Shown in pieces: positions 25,201 through 31,938 of a stretch of 52,107 nt of DNA. Source of the stretch: JAJNBD01 sp964471475 (GTDB lineage Bacteria; Pseudomonadota; Gammaproteobacteria; CAISUE01). Location of the stretch: the NCBI GenBank assembly GCA_964471475.1, contig CAYYFQ010000013.1, positions 1 through 52,107 on the forward strand, given 5' to 3'. The notes beneath the pieces are model-generated. The model did not search any database, had not been told where the DNA came from, and worked only from the letters and a program-made list of their open reading frames with translations. Position 1 is the stretch's first letter, and each line of letters opens with the position of its first letter. A program made the translations under genes and the position numbers.

Positions 25201-25906
25201 AAATTTCATCACCCACTTCAGCTTCTTTCATCACCGCACATAAAGATTGTTGGAGCTCAGAAGCAAATATACTCAAAGCTTCTTTCGAATTATTGGTAGC
25301 TTGAGATAACTGGGCGTAAGTGATTCTTATTCGATAGGCATTGACAACTACCCATATTTCATTAAAACAGGCGTCTAGTAAAAGAATTTTATTAATTTGC
25401 GGCAACGCAAGCTTATCTCTATAAATGTCTCCATATTGGTTTAACACGATGTATAAAAACATGAGCAGAAACTCTTGTTGGTGCCAGCCCATCAGTCTTT
25501 TAAAATCGACGCCTTCTACTTTACCATTTTTTTTGTAAGTTTTTCGAACAGGAAACAAAGTAACGTTCAGTTTGGAACTAAAAGAAATTTCTTTGGTATC
25601 TTCTGCAGTGTGCGTTGCAGATACATATCCATCGATTTTATTTACATGAGCTGCGAATTTAAAACCACATTCAGGATAAGTAGGATAATCTGCTTCAACT
25701 TCTAAGAGCTGGGAAACGGTACCTTTGATTAAATCATGATCCCTTAATAACGTATCAAAGCTTCCAGCATAACCGTCATCAGATAAAAAATGTGATAACT
25801 TATGCTTGACAGACTCTTTGGTGGCAAGCTGGAAAACCCTGCGAGCCCCGGAAGATGAAGCACTCGCAGACGAAGAACCCTCACCACCACCAGTTACTGG
25901 ACACAT
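22241..25906 (-). CDS. large STAND (NB-ARC-like) NTPase with C-terminal helical repeats
   Basis: The 1221-residue protein has three parts. Residues 1-420 form a domain I cannot assign, with a low-complexity start and a GFLEHA...RVDNLGPGYVH signature (240-271). Residues about 450-700 are an NB-ARC-like NTPase: FTGRESIIRELGDHL (452-466), Walker A GLGGMGKT (480-487), Walker B LIIFD (556-560) and a GLGFYPLAL motif (635-643). Residues about 800-1180 are TPR-like helical repeats, ending in a serine/proline tail. STAND proteins act as ligand-triggered switches that oligomerise, and they are known in phage defence (Avs-type) and signalling. Here it could be a defence sensor or a Dot/Icm effector that mimics host NLR-like proteins; the sequence does not decide. 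It starts 9 bases after its partner at 25916-27544. Confidence 0.8.
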   Translation of the reverse strand: MCPVTGGGEGSSSASASSSGARRVFQLATKESVKHKLSHFLSDDGYAGSFDTLLRDHDLIKGTVSQLLEVEADYPTYPECGFKFAAHVNKIDGYVSATHTAEDTKEISFSSKLNVTLFPVRKTYKKNGKVEGVDFKRLMGWHQQEFLLMFLYIVLNQYGDIYRDKLALPQINKILLLDACFNEIWVVVNAYRIRITYAQLSQATNNSKEALSIFASELQQSLCAVMKEAEVGDEISIPCGFLEHAMYLTCERLVNDRILLRVDNLGPGYVHNMDPANGDNGAPFVVYVAKLCDCESDLGLREYLTEVLRAKKVSGTDATLPIIYADENENFKRDRSGVKTTYTFLPSQKKENCTAENYLIGVRNRLYELGGSKEHDVYNWFCGVMVGGAMRTAVENPADSETDKIRQRKRERETRLLRAPISTAAVAYEMRKMDVEFIIKTNSNIGADNIYFTGRESIIRELGDHLHRTSSCVISQVIVGLGGMGKTEVALEYARRNRDDYRGLCWVFDARSQDSLLASFRKFLINFYDDEAQLLPLGDAALIAKVHKILSLTQVLIIFDGAQGENPEIYVTPFLPKNSHHHVIITSNSGAWRDIERIPLGLFDEKDATTYILNVLNQHYHRDVRPEEASALATGLGFYPLALFYAVHTIKGYESGWVSIKEYLVEFTQDKEVRHDLYECPELAGDSHKSNIYTTWSLIKTRLLKSENVIALQILQLCAYLNTKNIPEDIFKQCASTKAKLKKALTALGDNFIIVIEINNNWGKLLFQLHAIMQDVIRFDNEKNPEEPFKYLFQAVELLSQLFIYDTTERAHTLESGMLYAKHVESLLDHLCELSLYTPGLKEKTDTILEMGVRLCKYCTHELDDERCVIKIGEKLLRFSPLVLSDDPRLGAIYLQLANAHINLFETEKAGECLAYYRRYHDPNASGEYQLVEANLLANDKSIRWDAKSEAVLEMYENAVRLFVDARDTANETTGIYLRGFALNRATRLEEAETVLLQAIERKERFWGLHHLYLTAVYDECAKNYIECGVDERRSLDNDAIREYFKKAIFYATKSLRIRLDLAPNHVKVGYPYYLLGQVYSLSGLRDEAIKNLQAAQAIAREHQDAMIININRALITIYWRCHRSPETIPLIKEILEVLERPSFDCVKKEELKAEVTSWLATAERNTEMAASASMVGISDALLSPRRSPSPPPSSSLALEGTHVVVEEVPTQSASSSLQPN

Positions 25907-25915
25907 CTTCCATCC

Positions 25916-27544
25916 TTATTGAGTAGCACAGAAGGCTTTGGAGGGTCGCTCATCGAGAGCACCAATAGCGTCGAGCTCTTTTCTTAGCTCTGCCTGATCG
26001 GCCTCTGATAACTTATTGCCAGGCAATCCTCTTCTTTTTCTAAAAAAATCTGTAGCGCCATGACTCGTCAACTGGGTAAGTGTCCACTTAGGCCCCCATC
26101 CAGAAACATACGCTTCACACCCTGGATTAAACATTTCCTTGCGTCGTAGCACCGTCGTGCCATCAGGAGAAACCTTGAATAAGGGGAAATGATTCTCTCG
26201 TCCTTCGGGAACACCACCTCTTGGGTGCTCTCTTTCCTCTACTTCTTCTCCCTCCAATACTTCAAAACCCGCTGCTTCCTCTACTATCTCTGGGACAAGA
26301 TGTGGCAAATAGTCTAAAGCCGAAAAATGTCTGTGACGATCAAAAGCCGCTCCAAAGAAAATATCCAAAACATCTTGTAGCCCAGCTATTACTGCATTCA
26401 CCACTTGTACTCTAGCGTCCTTATTTTCTTTTTCAAAATAACAATCATCGCCATAGGTTTCCCATGGTGTAGCTTTTTTGTTGCTAGCAACCATTAAACC
26501 AAGATCACCATCTTCATCGTGCATGGCTTTAGCCAGCAACCCTGCTATCAAGAAACGCCCTCTTATCCCATGAGCCACGGTCACATAATCAAAAATTTCT
26601 TTACGAGGAGTACGAATGTGGCCCGAAGCAAATAAGTCCGTTAAAAAATGACATGCAAATAATTCTTTGCAAAAAGCTTCCACGAGCAAGCTAAACTTAG
26701 CGTACCCATCTTCCATCTCATAAGCGCGTTCCGCCGCCCGCAAAGCTGATCGATGGCCGGCTTGATAAGCTAATAAGGCTTGCTCTTTAAAGTGATCAAA
26801 ATTCGTTTGCAATAAATCTACATAACGACTATTCAAGCAATCTCCTGGTAAACTGCTATATTTTGTAAGAACTCCATACCGATAATTACTTGAAGATACA
26901 CAAAGCTTAGGTCGCTTTTTCTTCTCTAAAGCTTTTGCTAAACAACGTCGCTCTTTAGCTATCTGTTCGAGTAAACCTTGAAGTTCACCAGGAACTCTTG
27001 GGCGAGCTAGCGTATCATAAGCCTCATTAAAGCGCGCCACCCTTTGATCTTCATCTTCAATATTATAAGATCTCCCCCCTTCAGAAGGAACGCCAATCGA
27101 AATAGGTTGCTCTGGAATACCAAAAAAATCCCCCGCAAGCGCAATGACTTCTCCAGGTTTTAGCACGGTATGTGGTGACAAGCGTAATGCAAAAGTACTT
27201 GCCTGACATAACTTAAGCCCCGTCAAAACAGTAAATAAATTTCTACCATCACTCAAGGGAGTGTTAAGTAATTTTTGAAAAGCTGCATTTCCAATAGCTT
27301 CATGTTCAATAGCGCTATATTTTTCAACTGGTGGCTCGGAACTTCCAGACGCTTCGGGAAGACGTTCCTCATCTGACATATCTGCACTTCCTGAAGCATC
27401 TGAACCCTCGGCGTCAGCGCCTTCTTCTTTGGGTGATGCAGACTCCTCCTCTTCGATATCTTCAAAATGAGCGGCGATATATTCTTCATCTTCCTTACGT
27501 TGACGTTCGTCTGCAGCAGGGTCTATACGGGGTGGTGCGAACAT
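25916..27544 (-). CDS. protein with zinc phospholipase C/P1-nuclease-like motif
   Basis: The 542-residue protein begins with an acidic, serine-rich, probably disordered segment (1-75). The central region contains GEVIALAGDFFG (131-142) and the segment HFLTDLFASGH, which places His299, Asp303 and His309 with the same spacing (4 and 6) as the zinc ligands His118, Asp122 and His128 of Bacillus cereus phospholipase C. His325 and MHDEDGDLGL (341-350) follow. There is no signal peptide. Conserved ligand spacing suggests a metal-dependent hydrolase of that superfamily acting in the cytoplasm, on a partner or after secretion; this is inference. A GAGGGA ribosome binding site lies 7 bases before the ATG. 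It is the first gene of a two-gene unit with the STAND NTPase. Confidence 0.6.
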   Translation of the reverse strand: MFAPPRIDPAADERQRKEDEEYIAAHFEDIEEEESASPKEEGADAEGSDASGSADMSDEERLPEASGSSEPPVEKYSAIEHEAIGNAAFQKLLNTPLSDGRNLFTVLTGLKLCQASTFALRLSPHTVLKPGEVIALAGDFFGIPEQPISIGVPSEGGRSYNIEDEDQRVARFNEAYDTLARPRVPGELQGLLEQIAKERRCLAKALEKKKRPKLCVSSSNYRYGVLTKYSSLPGDCLNSRYVDLLQTNFDHFKEQALLAYQAGHRSALRAAERAYEMEDGYAKFSLLVEAFCKELFACHFLTDLFASGHIRTPRKEIFDYVTVAHGIRGRFLIAGLLAKAMHDEDGDLGLMVASNKKATPWETYGDDCYFEKENKDARVQVVNAVIAGLQDVLDIFFGAAFDRHRHFSALDYLPHLVPEIVEEAAGFEVLEGEEVEEREHPRGGVPEGRENHFPLFKVSPDGTTVLRRKEMFNPGCEAYVSGWGPKWTLTQLTSHGATDFFRKRRGLPGNKLSEADQAELRKELDAIGALDERPSKAFCATQ

Positions 27545-27810
27545 AATAATCCCTCATTAATAGTAAAGTTAAAATGGTTTTATTCAACAAGCAACGAGTA
27601 TCTTCATCAGCATACCAACGCTTAATTAATAAAGATAAATTTCAAAAATTTTTTATATGTTTTTCAAAATAGTTTTTTTGTGATTTTTATAGGAGTTTGT
27701 TTAAGAAAGGAAAATGAAATTCCATTTCATAATTTTTAAATAGTATAATCAGCATCTTTTACAGATGTCAAATATACGCACTACGCGCTATACAAAGATT
27801 TCTATCGATT

Positions 27811-28476
27811 TTAAGATTGTTGAGAATTGGTTTTATGTATTGCTATCCGTCCACCACTGCGCCGCTTAGTTAAAACAAAATTCGCTACTCCAGAAGCTAT
27901 GAGTGCAGTAAAACTTTCAAATACAGTGTTTACAAAAAACATTTGAATATAAGCATCCGGAAACATATGCCGCATACTAAAATAATAGGTAGGGATATTG
28001 TGTAATATTAATACAATTAAAGTGGTTAAAAAAGAAGCGGGTAAAAAATTTTTCAAACGTCGTTGAAAAAAAACAAACAAGAAAATATCAATAACACCCA
28101 CCACCGTTGAACCTAATAAGCCTGCCCAAAAAAGCATGGGCATCGGGCCCACAATAGTAGTAAATGCAGCTAAATTTTTGAATGCGGTAGGAGGCGGTAA
28201 TAAATTGATGCTATAAACTATATAAGTAAAACTAAAATCAAAGATGCGAAAAATAAAAACCATTTTTATAGCAAAATCTCGACCACCCACTCGCGTAATC
28301 ATATCTAAGCAGACATATAAGAGCGCATAAATTAAACTAGAACCTCCCATGGTAAATCCAAAAAAATTAATTTGTCGGAAGGCAAGCAAATTACAACTCA
28401 AGGAGATCGTCAGGTAACTCAAACAAATGATCAGCAATAAAAAAGACAGCGGAGTAGATGTTCGTTGAGATTTCAT
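27811..28476 (-). CDS. VUT family transporter (queuosine-precursor transporter type)
   Basis: The 221-residue protein has about six transmembrane segments and the VUT (DUF165, YhhQ-like) pattern, including YALLYVCLDMITRVGGRDFA (about 50-69), equivalent to the family's Y-x-x-T-D-x-x-x-E/x-G segment. YhhQ of E. coli takes up queuosine precursors preQ0/preQ1. Substrate here is not certain, and a proline-rich loop (NLLPPPTAF) is unusual. The 266-base region beyond its stop (27545-27810) is AT-rich and holds only a weak ATGAAAT/ATTTCAT hairpin. Confidence 0.7.
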   Translation of the reverse strand: MKSQRTSTPLSFLLLIICLSYLTISLSCNLLAFRQINFFGFTMGGSSLIYALLYVCLDMITRVGGRDFAIKMVFIFRIFDFSFTYIVYSINLLPPPTAFKNLAAFTTIVGPMPMLFWAGLLGSTVVGVIDIFLFVFFQRRLKNFLPASFLTTLIVLILHNIPTYYFSMRHMFPDAYIQMFFVNTVFESFTALIASGVANFVLTKRRSGGRIAIHKTNSQQS

Positions 28477-28506
28477 GTTAATAGTCCCAGGGTCAGGCTT
28501 CGGTTT

Positions 28507-28554
28507 TTCGTTTTTTAAACATCTTATCTTTATTTAATCAAACCAAAAAACGAA
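28507..28554. terminator. AT-rich inverted repeat after gatB, possible weak terminator
   Basis: TTCGTTTTTT (28507-28516) and AAAAAACGAA (28545-28554) are perfect 10-base complements separated by 28 bases, between the gatB stop and the transporter start. The long loop makes it a weak terminator at best. It may instead be part of the transporter leader. Confidence 0.3.
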
Positions 28555-28569
28555 GGTTGCCCCCCACAA

Positions 28570-30006
28570 TCACCCATTTAACTTCTCAAGCAACAATTCA
28601 TTCAACTGCTGTGGATTGGCTTGACCCTTAGACGCTTTCATCACTTGCCCGACAAAAAACCCAAATAATTTATCTCGACCAGCACGGTATTCAGCAAGCT
28701 GATCTGGATTAGCGGAAAGCACTTGGTCGATTAAAACAACAAGCGCACTACTGTCACTGACTTGTTTTAACCCACGAGCTGCGATAATTTCATCGGCGCC
28801 TCCTTCTTTATTCCACATGGCTTCAAAAACAGTTTTAGCCATTTTTCCCGTGATAGTATTGTCATCAATACGTTGCAATAAAAGTGCTAAAGCAGAAGGG
28901 CGCACGGGGCATTCCTCAATACTGAGATTATGCTTATTCAACAAAGCAGCAAGATCTCCATTCACCCAATTGGTGACTAATTTTGGAGATACTTTAGCTA
29001 ACGCCAAGCTTTCTTCAAAAAAGAACGCTAAAGCTTTCGTCGATGTTAAGACTTTAGCATCATAAGCACTTAAACCAAATTCTTTTTCAAAACGCGCTTG
29101 TTTTTGCCAAGGAAGTTCCGGCATTGACTGCTCTGCTTCATTTAACATGGTGTCACTCACATGCGCAACCAATAAATCAGGATCGGGAAAATAGCGATAA
29201 TCATTGGCTTCTTCTTTGCTACGCATACTGCGAGTGGTGTTGCTCGCAGCGTCATAAAGCCGTGTTTCTTGGACTACTTTTTTCCCTTCTTCCAACAGTT
29301 GGCGTTGGCGCTTCATTTCATAGTAAATCGCTTTTTCTACATAACGAAAAGAATTGACGTTTTTAATTTCGGCACGCGTACCAAAAGTTTCACTCCCCTT
29401 TGGGCGAAGCGATACGTTAGCATCACAGCGAAAAGAACCTTCTTGCATATTGCCATCGCAAATACCTAAGTAAGTTACCAACGAATGCAATGTCTTAAGA
29501 TAAGCCACTGCTTCTTCAGGAGAACGCAGCTCGGGCTCAGAAACAATTTCTAATAAAGAGATGCCAGCACGATTTAGATCAATCCCCGAGATATGTGGAA
29601 GAACATCATGTAACGATTTTCCGGCATCTTCTTCTAAATGCGCGCGAGTAATCCCCACTCGTTTTACACTACCATCTTCCATTGGAACATCTAAAAAACC
29701 TTTACCAACGATGGGAGTTTGAAATTGACTGATTTGGTATCCTTTTGGCAAATCCGGATAAAAATATTGCTTGCGTTCAAAGGTAGACTGTCGATTAATT
29801 TCAGCTTTTATCGCCAAACCAAATTTAATTGCCATCATCACCGCTTCTTTATTCAATACCGGCAATACCCCTGGAAATGCCAAGTCCACCAAATTCGCCT
29901 GACTATTTGCAGACGCCCCATAAGCCGTAGATGAGCCAGAAAAAATTTTTGAGTTCGTAAGCAGTTGCGTGTGCACTTCTAATCCAATAACAACTTCCCA
30001 TTCCAT
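28570..30006 (-). CDS. gatB: Asp/Glu-tRNA amidotransferase subunit B
   Basis: The start is placed at MEWEVVIGLEVHTQLLTNSK, giving 478 residues; an upstream in-frame ATG lies inside gatA and would add 15 residues absent from the family. GatB binds the misacylated tRNA and carries the kinase-like site that activates the aspartate or glutamate carboxylate; the C-terminal YqeY-like domain (last about 150 residues) contacts tRNA. It begins 2 bases after the gatA stop. The GatCAB complex makes Gln-tRNA(Gln) and/or Asn-tRNA(Asn). Confidence 0.96.
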   Translation of the reverse strand: MEWEVVIGLEVHTQLLTNSKIFSGSSTAYGASANSQANLVDLAFPGVLPVLNKEAVMMAIKFGLAIKAEINRQSTFERKQYFYPDLPKGYQISQFQTPIVGKGFLDVPMEDGSVKRVGITRAHLEEDAGKSLHDVLPHISGIDLNRAGISLLEIVSEPELRSPEEAVAYLKTLHSLVTYLGICDGNMQEGSFRCDANVSLRPKGSETFGTRAEIKNVNSFRYVEKAIYYEMKRQRQLLEEGKKVVQETRLYDAASNTTRSMRSKEEANDYRYFPDPDLLVAHVSDTMLNEAEQSMPELPWQKQARFEKEFGLSAYDAKVLTSTKALAFFFEESLALAKVSPKLVTNWVNGDLAALLNKHNLSIEECPVRPSALALLLQRIDDNTITGKMAKTVFEAMWNKEGGADEIIAARGLKQVSDSSALVVLIDQVLSANPDQLAEYRAGRDKLFGFFVGQVMKASKGQANPQQLNELLLEKLNG

Positions 30007-30008
30007 AG

Positions 30009-31472
30009 TTAAGACCCTTCTACAAATTGTGCTGGCGCTTTTTGATGCCATTCGGTGTTTAATTGAAATTGATGTGCTGCATTTAACAATCGCGCTTCAT
30101 CAAAATTTTTAGCTAATAATTGCAAACCAATAGGCAACCCATTCACAAATCCCATTGGAATAGAAATACCGGGAATCCCAACAAGATTGGCTGCTACGGT
30201 ATAAATATCTGCTAAATACATGCTGCTTGGATCTTGTGCTTTTTCTCCCAGCTTAAATGCAGGTCCTGGGGTAGCGGGGCTTAAAATCATATCTACTTGC
30301 TTAAACGCTTGGCTAAAATCATTGGCGATTAAACCACGCACTTGCTGCGCTTTAATAAAATAATCATCGTAGTGGCCAGAAGATAACACATAAGTACCAA
30401 CCAGAATACGTCGCTTAACCTCAGCTCCGAAAGCTTCTGAACGGGTGCGTTCATATAAATCTAATAAATCTTGAGGATGCTCACAGCGAAAGCCATAACG
30501 CACACCGTCATAACGCGCTAAATTGGCAGAACATTCGGCGGGTGCTAAAACATAATAAACTGGAATCGATAAATTCACATTTGGCAAGCTAATTTCATGA
30601 ATGCTGACGCCTAGTTTTTCATATTGCTTGATAGCTTCTTGCGTTAGTTGTTCTACTTTAGGATCTAAACCCGTAAAATATTCCTTAGGCAAGCCAATTT
30701 TCAACCCAGCAAGCGATTGATTCAGCGTCGCTGTAAAATCAGGCACAGCGACTTCCGCACTGGTAGAGTCTTTTTCATCAAAGCCTGACATGGCATTCAT
30801 TACAAGAGCAATATCTTCGGCAGTTTGTGCAAAAACACCGCCTTGATCCATGCTGGAAGCAAAAGCTATCATCCCCCAGCGAGATACTCGCCCATAAGTA
30901 GGTTTCAATCCACTAATGCCACACAAGGAAGCAGGTTGGCGAATCGACCCTCCTGTATCTGTACCCGTTGTCATAGGGATAATGCGTGCTGCTACCGCCG
31001 CTGCTGACCCACCAGAAGAACCTCCAGGCACATAATTAGTATCCCAAGGATTGCGGCAAGCGCCAAAAAAACTACTTTCATTAGAAGAACCCATGGCAAA
31101 CTCATCCATATTGGTCTTTCCTACCATCACCATTCCGGCTTCAGCTAATTTATTTACCGCAGTCGCATTATAGGGTGCTTCAAACTGAGCAAGCATTTTT
31201 GACGCGCAAGTAGTTTTTACACCATCCGTACAAAAAATATCTTTGTGCGCCATAGGAATACCAGTAAGCGCTGTCTGCTTACCTTGGGCAATATTTTTAT
31301 CAGCTTGCGTAGCACTTTTTAAAGCAAGCTCGGGAGTAATGGTAATAAAACTATTCAATTGCTCATCATATTGTTGAATACGATTCAAATAATATTGCGT
31401 TAACTCAACGCTCGACATTTTTTTCTGAGCTAAATCCGCTGAAAGTTGCGCTAAAGTTTTAGTATGCATCAT
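30009..31472 (-). CDS. gatA: Asp/Glu-tRNA amidotransferase subunit A (glutaminase)
   Basis: The 487-residue amidase-signature enzyme releases ammonia from glutamine for GatB. The Ser-cisSer-Lys triad is visible in GIPMAHKDIF (Lys), PGGSSGGSAAAVAA (cis-Ser) and TDTGGSIRQPAS (catalytic Ser). Length matches the family. The start overlaps gatC by 4 bases (ATGA) and the stop is followed at once by gatB, so the three subunits are translated in a coupled way. Confidence 0.97.
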   Translation of the reverse strand: MMHTKTLAQLSADLAQKKMSSVELTQYYLNRIQQYDEQLNSFITITPELALKSATQADKNIAQGKQTALTGIPMAHKDIFCTDGVKTTCASKMLAQFEAPYNATAVNKLAEAGMVMVGKTNMDEFAMGSSNESSFFGACRNPWDTNYVPGGSSGGSAAAVAARIIPMTTGTDTGGSIRQPASLCGISGLKPTYGRVSRWGMIAFASSMDQGGVFAQTAEDIALVMNAMSGFDEKDSTSAEVAVPDFTATLNQSLAGLKIGLPKEYFTGLDPKVEQLTQEAIKQYEKLGVSIHEISLPNVNLSIPVYYVLAPAECSANLARYDGVRYGFRCEHPQDLLDLYERTRSEAFGAEVKRRILVGTYVLSSGHYDDYFIKAQQVRGLIANDFSQAFKQVDMILSPATPGPAFKLGEKAQDPSSMYLADIYTVAANLVGIPGISIPMGFVNGLPIGLQLLAKNFDEARLLNAAHQFQLNTEWHQKAPAQFVEGS

Positions 31473-31744
31473 TCGATCACCTCGGGTACTAAATAAAGAT
31501 GATCCGCCACCGCAGGCGCCAATGCTTGAAATTTTTCACGCTCGTTTTTAGCAGTGACTTCGTCAGCCCGGAGCCGTTGAAATTGGCGGAGAGGGTTTAC
31601 AAAAGGTTCAATATTAGTAGTATCAACTTTTTGCAAGGTATCCAACATACTCATGATGTTAGTGAGTTTCTGTTCAATAATTTTTGCTTCTTCATCGCAG
31701 ACAGCGATTCGCGCTAAATGCGCTATTTTTTTTATATCAAACAT
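31469..31744 (-). CDS. gatC: Asp/Glu-tRNA amidotransferase subunit C
   Basis: The 91-residue protein wraps around the GatA/GatB interface and stabilises the complex. The pattern is typical: IAHLARIAV near the N-terminus, a central helix, VDTTNIEPFVNPL and a C-terminal Y-L-V-P-E-V-I-E end. It is the first gene of gatCAB. A TAGAAT hexamer about 30-40 bases upstream on the minus strand may be its -10, but no good -35 is seen. Confidence 0.94.
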   Translation of the reverse strand: MFDIKKIAHLARIAVCDEEAKIIEQKLTNIMSMLDTLQKVDTTNIEPFVNPLRQFQRLRADEVTAKNEREKFQALAPAVADHLYLVPEVIE

Positions 31745-31860
31745 GGGTCACAGCTCAATTTTTTTTAAAAGGGTGACTATTCTACCATTTTTTTGATTCA
31801 TATCACCTCTGCACCGAACAAAAACTAATAAACTCACTACGTAAGATGTTTAGAAAGCCC

Positions 31861-31938
31861 TGTCATCCCGCGATTTCTTCGCATAATGACAAGCTCCGTA
31901 AATTTGCGCTTTGTTTTAACTAAATCTTAAAAGCTATA
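31861..31938. repeat. hairpin and partial copy of palindromic element B
   Basis: Bases 31904-31938 match the end of element B (reverse orientation of 18435-18471), running TTGCGC through ACTAAATCTTAAAAGCTATA with a few substitutions. Just before it, 31861-31891 forms a small hairpin (TGTCAT/ATGACA and GCGA/TCGC). The final bases of the B fragment overlap the stop codon of the 805-residue gene (31934-31936). Confidence 0.6.

Noticed and set aside
30004..30051. Longer gatB, sucB, sdhA and icmC open frames with upstream ATG codons
   Set aside because: In each case the extension overlaps the preceding gene and adds residues that do not resemble the family, while a well-placed internal ATG gives the expected N-terminus.
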